Made by a program: the position numbers and the translations under genes. From contig JACVVK020000056.1 in assembly GCA_018292915.2 (NCBI GenBank), positions 451,001-515,000 on the forward strand: DNA of 64,000 nucleotides, in the 5' to 3' direction. This DNA is from Batillaria attramentaria (taxonomy: Eukaryota > Mollusca > Gastropoda > Batillariidae). Each line of letters starts with the position of its first letter. The stretch's first letter is position 1. Shown here piece by piece: positions 22,565-36,338 of the stretch. A model generated the notes under the pieces. It did no database searches. It saw nothing but the letters and a program-made list of their open reading frames with translations, and had not been told where the DNA came from.

Positions 22565-24115
22565 TTTACTTGTGCATGTGCAGCTGTGACAATGTCCTTG
22601 TCTAAAGGCAGAATAGTGGACAGGGGTTGTGGTGTGCAGATTCTTAGAGCCAGTAAGGTTCGTTAAGAATTTATGGAACAGTATATCAGCAGTCGAGGTA
22701 CTGGATGCGTGGACAAATGGACTTTCCAGGTGGCATTTTTTTATGCAGCCGCCCACAGCAAATATGTCCGAGAGGTTAATGTCCCTTTTCACCACGTATA
22801 GCAAAATGGCAACAATGTGAGTTGCCAGTCATTAGGGTTATAGGACTGGGGAAGATCTGAGTACTTGGCGGTCTACCGACAGCTCGTTAAAACAAACGGC
22901 CACTTGGAGCTCATTAAGTGCACCGTGTTGGCACCATCGACATATAGAGATAGACCCCCTGCGGTGAAGTGTGACGCCGCCGCGCGCCATGTTGCGAGTA
23001 CCTGGAAGTGCCAGCTGTTCACATAGCGCGCATAGCATTGGTCCGCTTTATCTTACGTCACATTTCTGATGACGTCTTTCTAAAGAACTTTGTATTTCGA
23101 ACGAGGCGTCCTGTACACAGAGCATCTGAGTTCTGGTATTCACAAGATGGCCGCGATAGCGACACTCGCAAGCAGCGGTGGCAGCGTGCGGCGGTGAGTC
23201 TATCTCTTTACGTCTGTGGTTGGCACCCAGTTGGAAATCTGCCCGACGCCCAGTAAGCAGCCCACGTTCGGCCGGTCTTCAGCAGAATTGTACTGCACAC
23301 TGGGACCAATACTGTCGCGCAATGTTGCGCAGGTATGCGATCTTTTTTTTTTTTAGCATTTGGACTGCCATTTGCACAAGCGCCCACAGTCTATTGTCGG
23401 TGTGTATACGCTCGCTAACACACTTTATGTACATATGATTTTTTAAAAAAAATTTTTTTTTTTGCTGCCCCAACTCTTTTTGCCAGCTTCAGTGGTGTTC
23501 CTCCATGGTCATGGGTGGAACCCACGGAGGGCTCGAAGGCTGGGGCAATTTTTTTATTATGCATGATGATGGAGATGAGGATGATGGTAAGATGATGCTA
23601 TGGAGGTCCATGTTGTTTGGGACTGTCATAAATATCCCGGCGTTCACCAGGCCCGGAAACTACGGCACCTGCGGTGCCGGCCGTGTAATCATCCACATCA
23701 TAAGACGTGTCATACCAAGGGAAGCACCCCCAAAGTCGCACCCGTGAAGTGGGTGAAGCTCGGCTGTGTGGCAACAGCTTCCCCGTTGGACCCATAGCAC
23801 ACCCGCTCTGGGTAGGAGCCGACCTAGGTAGGAAAAATCCCGCTTGTCTCGGCTGGGATTCGAACCCGGGTCTCCCGGTCCATAGTCCGAAGTGCTAACC
23901 ACTACACTACGGGGGCCGGTTACATATAAATCTTACCGTGTCTGTGGGGCAAATGTGTGCCTAAGGTTACTCGGCGAAATGTCTCGTTCGCGTGCCGCAA
24001 CGATGAAAACTGCCCGAAGGTGGGCGAGATCTTTCACCTGCTACAGTTTTTAATGCGGAGGGTACCTTAAGGATATAGTTTTAAGATCTTGATCATTATT
24101 TTGCACACTCTTTTT
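22565..24115. other. DNA downstream of the unit A gene
   Basis: Apart from the SINE at 23462-23919 nothing is recognised. At about 22960-23360 there is a CpG-richer patch with CAAGATGGCCGCGATAGCG (YY1-like) that could be a promoter or first exon of an unidentified transcript; no protein match is visible. Confidence 0.4.
23462..23919 (-). mobile_element. Full-length ~450 bp tRNA-derived SINE
   Basis: Best-preserved member. On the minus strand: CCGGCCCCCGTAGTGTAGTG, GTTAGCACTTCGGACTATGG, B-box GGGTTCGAATCCCAGCC, GCGGGATTTTTCCTACC, a body, and a (T/A)-rich end. Three further unit A copies share the body. The unit B copy is 39951-40410. Confidence 0.75.
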
Positions 24116-24480
24116 TTTCCCCCTCCTCTTGATCGTGTGGTTTTGGTGTGCGACTCCCTTAGAATGTCCCCACTATTTGTCACGAAATTATTTTACCTCT
24201 TCAGTGATTGTTAAAGTAAGTTTGGTTAATGGTTTTCTTTTTTCAGCATTACGTGTTCTTTATGTCTATTTCGACTTTGATTAGTTGTTTGTTTTATCAA
24301 TAATAATAATAATAATAATGATAAAGGGTATTTGTGGCGCCCGATCTCAGAAGAGCTCAGGGCGCGAACATAAACTACACATAACATACAAAAAACATAA
24401 ACGTATATAACGCACGGACCAGATGGCCTGCTCAAACTGAATAAATCATCACTATTAATATTATTACACGCACCCTCATC
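24116..24480 (-). mobile_element. Retroposon-type repeat with (AAT)n tail
   Basis: Two pieces meet at (AAT)n (24297-24320): on the left the repeat also found inside the SINE at 18202-18416, on the right GGCGCCCGATCTCAGAAGAG followed by CTCAGGGCGCG, the inverse of a LINE-type 3' hairpin end. The unit B copy is about 40605-40970. Confidence 0.5.
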
Positions 24481-24657
24481 TGTTGTTTTCGGTGGGGTTG
24501 AAACAACGTTATGAAGTATTGGTAACCAGGATGAAAGGAACAGTGCGCCCTTTTATTTCAACGGCAGATACATTTATGAAACAACATGTCACTTGTCACA
24601 TTTTGATGTTTGATAACACAAACAAAGGAAGGCAGTCTTTCAGGAGTAGTTTTGCAT

Positions 24658-24659
<2 letters not shown>

Positions 24660-24747
<88 letters not shown>
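24660..24747. repeat. (TC)n(AC)n compound microsatellite
   Basis: Uninterrupted TC then AC repeats. Unit B copy at about 41149-41239. Confidence 0.9.
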
Positions 24748-24749
<2 letters not shown>

Positions 24750-25305
24750 CTCCTAATTTGTTTTAGCAGCAGGCCACTTAGCGAACTTCAGGCATTTTGC
24801 ACACAAAAAGTCGCTGTCGGCGATTTCCTTTTTTGAGGCCTGGGTGAATGTCCTACAATGTAGTATTTTGTATTTCCGCCGGACACAGCATCTGCGCTAT
24901 CGAGGATGCAGACACGAGTGGTTGCCCTTTACCTGTGCCCCCCCCCCCCCCCAACACACACACACACTTCCGCGATTTTTCATCTCCACATCTGGTGCCT
25001 TGCACTCTTTGCCATGCAGAGGGTGACTGAGGAGATAATCATTAAAATCAAATAATGTTTTTGTTTTTTTTTTTCTTTTTTTATGTTGTTTCCATAGTAA
25101 TGGAAACAACATAATAGGACGGGCTAAAATTTCCACGTTCATAGGCAAGCATCTGTGGTACAAACGCACGTCACTGCCGATCTCCCGCAGAGACGATTAT
25201 GCAAGTGTAACTCTGACAATGACGTAAGAAAACCTGCGTCATCGATGCTGGCATGTATGCTGTTCCGAACGCGCTTCTTCTCCTCACTGAGTGCCGTCTG
25301 TATGG

Positions 25306-25361
<56 letters not shown>

Positions 25362-25373
25362 TGTGTCCGGGCC

Positions 25374-25985
25374 CGTTTCTTCGAAAATACTCAACCGAAT
25401 GGCTTCAAATTTGGGGTATCCAAATTTATCAAAATGTTACATTAGACGATTCAAGCGTGTGATGATTGCTTAAGTGATTTGGGAGTTATCGCCCTTTTGA
25501 GACAAGTTGGTTGTCTTTCGTGTACAGGCGTAATATTTATTTAAATCACTCAATTTTTTGGCAGTAGATAGCTTGAATACGGACTCTGAATTGACTCACT
25601 ACTAGAAAATGGTCGCTCTTATAGTTTTCATGTAAACCGAGCCTGAGTTGACATCGCATGTGAACCCAGTTCAGATGCCTATTTCTCCGAAAATACTGAA
25701 CCGATCGATTTCAAATTTGGGGTTTCTAAATGAATCAAGATTGTTGAATAGAAGGCCCGATCCAGGTACGATTGCACACATGATTTGCGAGTTATCGCCC
25801 TTTTCAGAATAAGTGGCTTTCTGGCGTTTAAAGGCGTAATATTTACCTAAACCACTCCATTTTTTGGACATAGATAGCATGAATACGGACTCTCAACTAA
25901 GTGAAGTTTGGAGGTTGTCGCTTTTATACTTTTGGCGTAAGCCGTACCTGATGAAAGTGCTGGTGAACACACTTTAGATCTCAAA
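25374..25985. repeat. Two diverged tandem copies of a ~305-bp repeat
   Basis: Both halves contain, in order, TTTCTxCGAAAATACT, ACCGA..G..TTCAAATTTG, GAGTTATCGCCCTTTT, AGGCGTAATATTTA, ATAGC.TGAATACGGACTCT and a GTCGCT motif. The second half starts at about 25678. Non-coding, origin unknown. The unit B copy is 41863-42474. Confidence 0.65.
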
Positions 25986-25989
25986 ATCG

Positions 25990-27152
25990 CTCCTACTATA
26001 CATAGATAATGAGCCTGGGGTGCCATAAAAAATATACAAAAAAATTAGAAAAATTCACTGCAGCCGTTATCGTCAGTTGACTCGAAAATTTGTACTCACA
26101 GCACATTTCCTCTGCAAGCCACACGCCTCACAAACATCGAAGAAGAGACGCACGCGCACTGACGTAAAGTAAGTGCGTCATGTTTGATTGACGTGATGCT
26201 GTTTTTTCTTGGGGGTGTCTCGCCACTTTCTTTCGGAATTCCTCTGTTTGGAGACGTGGTGTTGTATTTTACTTATGCTATGTCGCCATCATCGTGCACT
26301 CGCAGAGATGATACGGGATACAACAGACTACAACTCCAATACTTTATGAACAGAATATGCGCGGAGAACAAATTCATGAAAGAAGAAGAATCCAGAACGC
26401 TGTGCAGGGGGGCTGCTTACGTCAGATCTAGAACATTCCTCAACTTACTGGAAGGCTCGAAATCTCTCCAAGGTGACGTAATCTACTGACGTTACTGCAC
26501 CAGCATGTTCTGGGATGGTCTAGAAATTATTTTGCATCGAAATGCAGTATCTTTTCGCAAGAGTCTCTACAACTTGACATGTGGAAAGCGGGAATTTCAG
26601 TGGGTTTCGTTTTTGCCACTGACTCACACTCAGAAGCATAATGCAAAGATCTTGGAAACATAAAGATAGTTCACTTACCTCCCTTTGAGGGACAACGCGT
26701 AAGAGTTGTCTGCGCGCATTAGCGCGCATCCCGCAGATCTACGCAGTTGTTTGACCCAACCCTACACTAGCCGCCGTAAAACATTTTAAGAAAATAAACA
26801 AAAACGAAGATGTCAGCGACTGCCAGGTGGTCTCCCCCCATATATTTCGCATGTGTTTTAGGCCTATGGAAAACATAAGTACTCTCAAAGTTCCGGAGGA
26901 CGAAAGAAAGATCTAGTTTGGCTTTCACTGCTGTACGTAGGCTACGCAGTGCATTTCGTTCGATGTGTTCAAGTAAAACTAGTACGGAACACAGAAAGAT
27001 CGAATGTGCGAGAGATCCAAAGATGGACGCATCCGCTGAATACTTCCTGCTAACTCAGCATTAATCATATCTGCGACCGACGATCCAGCAGATTCTATGT
27101 TGTGATATGGTTTTACAATGGTTAGAACGAAGTTCAGCCGGATGATTTTGTT

Positions 27153-27197
<45 letters not shown>

Positions 27198-27530
27198 CTG
27201 AATTTAGATGCAGGTAGACGCTAGCACAATTTAAGTCACCGTGATTTGTAAAGTTGTCAGGGAAAAAAATTACGCTGTATCTGCGTCAGCCGCGTGTGTT
27301 TACTGTTAGTTTACACTGCATGCACACGTACCACTTGAGGTCTTTTTTTTTTTCTTTTTTTTTTTTGGACAAGAAAGCGAAAAAAAAAAATGTTTGTTTT
27401 TCAACAGGAATACCAAAAGAAGTATTTCCCCGTTTATATTTGTCTGTTATTTGAACAATTCGGCGCAGAACACAATTGCATGCTTTTGTGATCGCTTTCC
27501 ACTTTCCGCCATGCTGTCACTATAGGGGCC
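25990..27530. other. Right end of unit A, no recognised gene
   Basis: An open frame of 101 codons at 26184-26489 has no recognisable motif. (TG)n at about 27157-27195. At 26692-26735 is GGGACAACGCGTAAGAGTTG..GCGCGCATTAGCGCGCATCC, an inverse match to the sequence just right of the array at 44026-44075. Confidence 0.4.
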
Positions 27531-27953
27531 AGATCTAGAGGTACGGCGTCGACCGCGTAGCCAAGTAACTGGGGTTATTCAATACATGTGTGCTCTCTGG
27601 CTTTCAGCGATTCGGGCAGGTCACCGGGACCCTTGCGCCACACCAAAGATTATCTACGGTCTTTGGTCACACTAAGCTTATTAATTTTTTCTACAAAGCC
27701 TATCTCAGTGTCCCTTACATGAAGTCTCGGAATGCTACCAGGCTAAAGTGCACCCACCAACCAGTGTAGGCCTACATGCATTTTCGTTTTCAAATGCATT
27801 GTTAGGCAAAGATTAATGCCACATTATCTAAGCAGACGATAGAAATCAGGCGCGTAGGAAGATGCTGAGAGGAAGGGGGCGGAGGAGGGGGGGGGGGGGC
27901 ACTAAGTCGGGCGAGCCATACGGCCGGGATGAAGAAGGGTGGTGGTGGTGGGG

Positions 27954-28000
<47 letters not shown>

Positions 28001-30203
28001 GACTGCCAAGGAATGTGTCCTGCGACAGCAGAGCGGGGGGGGGGGGGGGGCACCACTGGTGGGCCCCCTCTCCTCTTATCAAAAGCAAGGGGGGCCCTGA
28101 TTTCACAGCTCAGTTTGCGTTTTGACATTGAGCTAGAAAGATGGTGCAGCACTCAGCATCCGCCAGACCATCTAGCGATGTGTCTCGCTCATTGACCAAA
28201 AGCCAAATAATGTCACGGCGGCAAACTCGTGCTCTGGTTCAAAGTTTATAAGGGTCCCCGAAGCGCTGAAAACTCTGCAGCTGTGACAGAGTTGACTGTG
28301 CTTGCACGGTCGACTCTGTACATTTTTTTTTCACACTTCGGAAAGCTTTTTGTTGGGAGCTTAGATCTTTAATGTGTTCAGTCAAGTCTAGAAATGCTTA
28401 AAGGAACCACGCTTATGCTTATTCGTGCGCCGGTAAAACGTGCGCGGATGCGCGTCACAGGCTAACCTGAAATGAAAGGGGAATCCCTCTGCCATCACCG
28501 CCGGGGAGCTGGGGTGTTCGAATGGTAGAGCGTTGGACTTCTAATGCTCGGGTCGTGAGTTCGATCCCGGCTGGGGCCAAATAGTTGTGCTGGCTTTTTC
28601 ATCGTTGCCCCGTCTTTGATATCACCCTATGTGGTGGAAAAGGACGTTAAACCCCCAAACCCCCACCCCCACCCCCACTACCACCCGCGGCCATTTCACA
28701 AATATAGGTCACGTTTCTTACACAAACGTGCTGCGCATGTCAAAAAAAAAAATAAAAAATCGCGCTGGGTCGAGCGTATCAGAGAGAGGGCTTCGCGGCG
28801 TAGGCAGGGCGTACCTCCAAGACGTGACTTCCCCGATCACTCAAAGGTTACCCCAACCATTCGCGGCGAAGCCTCGACGCCCGATTTCCTGCCACTTTGA
28901 ATACGGACAGCGTACCGGCCTTATGCAAAATGTAGGGGTTGTCCGACCTGTGGGAGAAGTTCACTGACCACCTGTAATTATATGCCGGGAGGCCAGGGGC
29001 AATAAAAACAAAATGGGCCATTTACGCTGTGACAACCATGCCACGTTGTACTGCGTGTCATTTGAAAAACCGACGCTTTTGAACTGAGTGCGCACTGTAA
29101 AGATTGAAAAGAATGCTCAGTCGGTGCTTCAAACTCGGTCCGCCACACACACACTTTATCCACTGCCTCTGTCTTTGTTCGTTTGTGTGGAACTGGTATT
29201 CCTTTGATTGTAACCTGCATTGAAACAGTTTGCAACGACACAGAATCTAGGCATGTTGAACATTCAATGGCCAAAACCAATTTCTATTAGGCTGATGAAT
29301 AAGCAGATGTAGGGTTGTGTGTGTGTGTGTGGGAGGATTGTGTGGGAGGGTTGTTGATGCTGATAGTGATATCTTAAATTCTAATTAGACGTGTTGTTGT
29401 TGTTTTTTTTTGCCTGGTGTCAGCTGGCGTTGACTGTGATAGAGTTATGTGCACCTCTGCTGTTGTGCTGCTGATGTGATGAGGAGTGTAGTGTTGTAAT
29501 TTATTCATAGTGCTGCAACATTGTGATAGATTTTTTAGATGTTTTAGGTATGAGTGTGTGAGCATGTGAATAGGTGGAATGGGTGTGCATGGCCGTATGA
29601 GTGAGTGTTTGGCATGTTTTGTGTTTTTTTTTTTTATGAGAGACCACAAAGCAATGTTCCTCTTTTGGAAATTTAATAAATGTCTTATGTCTTATGTCTT
29701 AAAACTTCAAAACCAAACGCAACTATAGCTGACGGCTGCCTACCTCCTGTGGCGTCACATACAGATTGCGGTCACTTGACCACGCGTGATCACAAAATTA
29801 ATGACGTAGAGAAAGCACACATGATAACATAATAATCAACACTTCAGTTATGAATAAGGATAAATAGAGTTTTCACAATGAGGTGCTCCGGATTTCGGAA
29901 AATACACCACAGGAGTTTGCTGATTTCGACCGAAAAAATGCGAGTCTTCTTGAGCAGAATTTCGGTTGAAATTAGCAAACAAGTGTGGTGTATTTTACGT
30001 ACTAGGGGGTAATTCTCAGCCACTAAATCAAAGAAACGCAGGCACGGACGTGGTATAAATAATTTTCCTAGTTCGGTGCCTCCAACTACGTAGGATACAC
30101 CACAACCATTTGTTGATTTCGACCGGTAAAGTTTGCAGTTTTTCGTCGAAAGCAACAAAGTAGTGTGATGTATTTTCCGTAATCGGGGGCAGCTCATAAT
30201 AAA

Positions 30204-30256
<53 letters not shown>

Positions 30257-30258
<2 letters not shown>

Positions 30259-30770
30259 GATAAACAACACAACACAAGGAACAGTCTGCTCCCAGTGCCT
30301 CGTCCAAGGGTTGATATATATATAAAAGTAGCCTGTCTTTCTCAGGGGCATCCATGTGGAACTCTTTATCACTGAGTATCCAAAACGTTTCCAAATTCAT
30401 AAACTTCAAACAAATTCTACACGATACGCTTATCTGACGATATATATAGAAATGTGTTACATACATGTTTTGAAATATTAGAGACGACTGTAAATTTCTT
30501 ACTTGGCATACAGCCAGTATCATCAGCACATGCCACGTATGTTTTGATTTGTTTATCGTGTGTATTTTTCTCTCCTGTATTTCCCCTAGATAGTTTATAC
30601 TTTTCTTTTTTTTAAACATTTTTATTGTTTGTTTGTTTGTTTTGATTTTTTTCTCAATACCCTTTAATGTAGAATAGCAGGACAGCATGTAAGATAGGCA
30701 GCAATGCCTAAATGCTCTATCCTGAATAAAAACGTTTCATCATCATCATCATCATCATCTTCTCTCTCTC
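30257..30770 (+). repeat. Block present only in unit B, between two CT tracts
   Basis: In unit A one (CT)n tract runs directly into GACTGGTGG; in unit B the tract is interrupted by about 510 bp that ends CCTGAATAAAAACGTTTCAT(CAT)n before a second CT tract. An AATAAA followed by a CAT-repeat tail looks like a retroposon 3' end. It is either an insertion in B or a deletion in A between CT tracts. Confidence 0.7.
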
Positions 30771-30938
30771 TCTGACTGGTGGTTTATGACTCGCCAGATC
30801 AGTGTCATAATGTAACCACCAAGCAGAGCCAACCTGCTGGTCTATCACATGAGTCGTTCATTATTGGTACACGACACTACATTACGCTTTGAGTTGCTGT
30901 CATCGTTTTACATCGAAATACAACGTATTTTCCACCAG

Positions 30939-32503
30939 ATGATGAGAGACACAAACGAGGAGCAGCAGCACCTCTTGCAGGAAGACACACAAGTTCCGGA
31001 CGGGACGCCCACAGGTCAAGGTCCTGCAAAGAACCCCAGCGACAAATCCGGTACACACTTGAATCTCCCCGAAAAACTGGCCATTGTCACTGAACTTCTT
31101 GGGATTGAAGCCAGTATCACCTACGAGCAGCTCTACCTACTCCCAGTAAGAATGACACCCAGGTTTAAGGGATAATTTCTACAACTTTTTCTTTAATTAT
31201 TGTTTCTTTGCTTGTTTGTTTACGATCAGAATCTCACGAGTTTTGGTGAGCACTTATCCCAGACCCTTACTAACAAGTCATGGAAAGTGAGGAAGTCACG
31301 GTACCTAGTTTGTATTTGATTTGAAAACTCTTGCAGCTGGTTCTAGAAATTGCAAATCTCTAGTTTTTATAAAAAAAAATCTACCGTATCGTGAGACATG
31401 ATGTCAATGTCATACAAGCAGGGTTGAACGTTCATACAGTTGCTTCTCTTTTTTTCTTTTTTTTTTTGCTGCTCCAATTCTTTGCTAGCTCCAGTGGTGT
31501 TCCTCCCAGGTCATGGGTGGAACCCACGGAGGACTCGGAAGCTGGGGCAATTTTTATTATGCATGATGATGGAGATGAGGATGATAGTAAGATGATGCTA
31601 TGGAGGTCCATGTGGTTTGGGACTGCGAGACAGGGCCGCATTCCACGCTTCCTGTCATAAATATCCCGGCATTAACCAGGCCCGGGAACTACGGCAGCTG
31701 CGGTGCCGGCCGTGTAATCATCCACATCATAAGACGTGTCATACTGAGGGAAGCACCCCCAAAGTCGCACCCGTGAAGTGGGTGAAACTCGGCTGTGTGA
31801 CAACAGCCTACCCATCGGGCCTATAGCACACCCGCTCTGGGTAGGAGCCGACCTAGGTAGGAAACCCGGGTCTCCCGGTCCATGATCCGAAGTGCTAACC
31901 ACTACAATACGGGGGCCGGTTTGCTTCTTTTTCTTGAAGGCCTCCGTGACTACACACTTCAACATAAGTCAAGGACCACCTTGACAGACAGGTCTAATTT
32001 TTAAGTATTCACAAAAAATAGAGATCAAGGAATCTTTCAATTTTTTTTTTTTACTGTGAAAGTGTTAAAGGGTTAACAATGCATCCTGCAAAGCTTGCTG
32101 AAGCTGAAAAACCACCATGTGCTGCACGGACATCTTCCAGGAGTTTGTTTGTGTTTGCAAGTGGTCTTTGACTTATGTTGAAGTCTGTATTTAGAGGAAA
32201 GCATATCAGGCAGCGGACACAGTGCCACGTCAATCGTAGATATTCCCGAACCAGGTTAATGCCGGGATATTTATGACAGGAAGCGTGGAATGAGGCCCTG
32301 TCCCGCAGTCCCAAACCACACGGACCTCCATAGCATCATCTTACCATCATCCTCATCACCATCATCATGCATAATTTAAAAAAAAATTGCCCCAGCTTCC
32401 GAGCCCTCCGTGGATTCCACCCATTACCAGGGAGGACGACTACTGGAGACGGCAAAGATTTGTGGCAGCAAAAAATAAAATGAAATAAATAAACAAAAAA
32501 TAA

Positions 32504-32534
<31 letters not shown>

Positions 32535-33718
32535 ATCCTAGATATTCATCCTGCAGACGGAACCTCTGTCGTGGTCAACAGTTTCGAAATATTGAGATTT
32601 CAAACTCAGCACAGTTGTGCACGACAGTACAGTGAAAAGTTCAGCATTATTCTCACTGTGTTCCAGGTTTTACAGATGCTCGGTATGCCGCTGAGGTTGG
32701 TACCGATTATTGGATTTGTGTCTGGTGTGATGGGAGTGGTACTGGTTCCAGTCTTTGGCTGGCTGAGTGACAAAGGGCCAAATCCAAACCGCCGTAAGCG
32801 GAATGGAGTCCTGGTCGCTACGAGCCTCGTGCTTCTGGGGATCGCTGTTGTCATCGCGGCCAGCGTCCTTCACCTTCAGTCACCAGACGTCCTCAGTAAA
32901 CTGGGTGACAACTCGTCGTTTCTGGGGAACACATCGACATCTTTGTCCATGGAAGCTGCCTCTGGTAAGACGGCCGTAAATGTTTCAGAGGTTACGGCCT
33001 CGTCTACTATTTTTCAGTCTTTTGGTAAAACAGGAGTTAACTTTACCCAAGCTGGCAGAAGTACATCGGACGAAAAAGGAATCAAAAGAAAGTTGCCAGT
33101 CACAGCAGGCCTTGCAATGCTGGGATTCATTGTTTTTGAAATTGGTTACGACAATATCAACTCAGTGTCCCGGGCGTGGATTCTGGCATGCAGCCCTCGT
33201 TCTGAACACACCTCACTCCTGGTGCTGGGTCTTGTGATGGCGGCTGTGGGAGGGATTTCTACAGCAGCACTTGCCAGGGTGGATTTTCCCTCTTTGCTGA
33301 AAACGGACCCCACGAACAGGTACATGAGTATGCAATAATGTGCTGGATAAATGGACTATGGTCGACCTGTAATTGTGTGAATATCTTTTGTAAATAAAAG
33401 CGACAGAAACCACTTAACTTTCACAAAGGACGGCACGGGTCAACGTTTCGGCTTTCGCCTTCCTCAGGACAAAAACAAAATGATTCATTTTTATTTTTTT
33501 TTTTTTTTGTCCTTAGGAAGGCGAAAGCCGAAACGTTGACCCGTGCCGTCCTTTGTGAAAGTTAAGTGGTTTCTGTCCGTTTTATGTCGCTTTTATTTGC
33601 TTAACTTGTAACCACTCCGCAGTCATCACCGTTTCCTTTTCTATCTTTTGTACAATTATTGCTGAAGACTGGCGTTGTGTAAGCTGATTGGGACTGTTCT
33701 TGGTTAGTCTAAATCATT

Positions 33719-33805
<87 letters not shown>

Positions 33806-36256
33806 CACGCGTGTTGCAGTCTCCTGAGGCTTGTTGTACAGATAAGTATACAGGGAGCGGTCATTGCAGCGTTTATTGTGCTGGGGATGGTGTCGACTCT
33901 CCTGTCGGGAAGTAGGTTGTCTACGAGACTGCAATCGCAAACGGTCACTGTCTGCGTGCAAACGGACAAAAACGCGAAATCTTTCTCTGATGTCGAGCGG
34001 CAATGCTCGAACGCCGATAACCAGAGCTGTATTGAGGCAGAAACGTCTCGAGAAGTCACCAACGACATAAAGCGCGAGAGCACCGCTGGTACAACGGGGA
34101 ACGAAGAAGAGAGTTCCCTCAAGTCCTGTGAAACATCCCGCAAACCTGATGAAACAATAGACGCGGAAGGATCATCAGCCGCAGGAAGTGGTGGCAAGCC
34201 GGAGTGGGATCAGCTACATCGCAGCCATTCGAGGCGCCCTACCAGGCAATTTTTGTGTAAAATCTTCTGTATATGCTCTGGTATGTTCTTCACCTGCGGT
34301 ACCAGCAACATGTTCACCTATTATATCTCTGACTACGTGGGCAAGGCTGTGTATGGAGGGAATCCCCGGGCAGATGCGGATAGCGACGATCTGGCAGACT
34401 ACTTGACTGGGGTTCGAAGTGCAGCCTGGGGCATTCTTGTCTATATGGTGACCTATCTGCTGATCAACTTCGTGCACACGCGGATATTAGCCGTCATAGG
34501 TATGACTCACGTGTTGACCCAACTCACCCCAACCCCCTGTTTAAGATCATCTCCCGACTTGGTTTACGCTGTAGATGACAGTGATCTGTCCTAAGATTTA
34601 CTGCAATATAGGTCTTTTGTTTGATTGGATGAATATGTCAAACCAAGCGGGGGGCCGGGATGGCCGAATGGTAGAGCGTTGGACTTGGTGTGATTTTGGT
34701 GTGGTTTTGGTGTGAGACTCCCTTAGAATGTCCCCACTATTTGTCAGAAATTATTTTATCTCTTCAGTGATTGTTAAAGTAAGTTTGGTAAATGGTTTTA
34801 CTTTTTCAGCATAACGTATTTTATCTCTGTGATGTCTATTTCGACTTCGCTTAGTTGTTTGCTTTATGATAATAATAATAATGATGATAATAATAATCAT
34901 AATGCTCGGGTCGTGAGTTCGTATCCCGGCTGAGGCCAAATCTTTGTGCTGGCTTTTCCATCGTTTCCCCGTCTTTGATATCACCCTATGTGGTGGAAAA
35001 GGACGTTAAACCCCCAATCACCCACCCATACACCCACTCAAACCAAGCGTTTCAATGTAAACCCTGCTTTTCCCACAAGATATTGTGACGGTAGTTGGTT
35101 TTGCCTATATATGTGTCAAGCGACAATGTGTATGGTAACAGTTTCCTACTCTATACACGTGCTTCATAACACAGTATGTGATATTGTTTATAGTCCTAAA
35201 GAAATCAATCTTGTACGGACTATCATTTAAGCTTCACATTTTTTTTTTTTATATAATATTTACGTCGTGTTTTATCGCGTGCCTTGTATTTTAATGACCT
35301 GGCAGAGAAAGACTAAGCTGAGCCGCGAAATAGTCTTTGTTGATTGCGCGGCGTTAAGCCCTAAACAACAACAACAACAACTCTACACATGTGTCATGAA
35401 GGTCACAAGGTGGAGTTTGTCCTGGTCCAGCTTGTGACTGGCGGCTGCATGGTTCTACTGGCCGTCACTGCCCGCCTGGAGCTCTTCTTCCTGCTGTGTG
35501 TTGTGGCCGGCCTGCACCGCGCTTGTCTCTACGTCGTGCCTTACGCAGCCACTAATGAAATCATACACAAGGAGGTGATCTTTTTATCATCTCTACTGAG
35601 TTTGTAACATTCTGCTTATCAGCTAGCTTGCGCGGCGTTAAGCCCTAAATAACTAACTAAATGTTTATCAGCCAGTCATGTATATGTTACAGTGAATTTG
35701 TGTAATCAGGGATTTCATGAAATCCCTAAAATTCTCAATAAGTTCATGTAATTACTGTTTCACTCGGGGATTTCAGGAAATCCCTAAAATTTCCAGAGAT
35801 TTCCTGAAATCCCTGATTTGAAGGGCCAGGGATTTCAGGAAATCACTGACCCATAATTTTCTTGAGCCGAACACAGGAGTGCACCCGTTCAACTCATCGT
35901 TTGTGTGGGTTTTTTTGTGTTTTTTTTTAGGACAGACATGGTACAGAAAGTAAACACATAGAGGTACATCTCCAACAACTCAAACATTTCAGATAATCAG
36001 TGAAAATAATAAATACATGCAAGTGTATCTGACGGAACTCTACATCTAAGATAGCCACAGTATTAAATAAAACATACAAGTTCTCACAGTAGAAGATACC
36101 AGGGCTCCCTAAAAGCTACAGACCTAAAGGGTCCACTGACCCCCAGTTCAAAATTTTAGGGGGTCTTTGTACCTCCACTTTCAATTTTTAAAGGGTCAGA
36201 ATCATTTCTCAAGTTTTTAGTGCATGGAATTATAAATTCTGTAAATACTGCTGAAC

Positions 36257-36338
<82 letters not shown>

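Larger units (their letters stand above)
11563..27532. repeat. Tandem duplication unit A (~16.0 kb)
   Basis: Nearly identical, base for base, to 27533-44021 apart from microsatellite lengths, one ~510-bp block and scattered substitutions. It carries a complete SLC45-like gene plus its repeats. The three junctions (about 11563, 27533, 44022) all contain ATCTAG: left flank|unit start, unit end|unit start, unit end|right flank, which is the pattern of a simple head-to-tail duplication. The alternative is two haplotypes placed in tandem by the assembler. Confidence 0.9.

Noticed and set aside
22979..23260. CpG-richer patch as a gene start
   Set aside because: Suggestive motifs, but no protein or splice pattern could be tied to it.
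26184..26489. 101-codon open frame
   Set aside because: No recognisable domain, no splice context, and A/T- and codon-usage do not resemble the transporter exons. It could be real, but nothing supports it.
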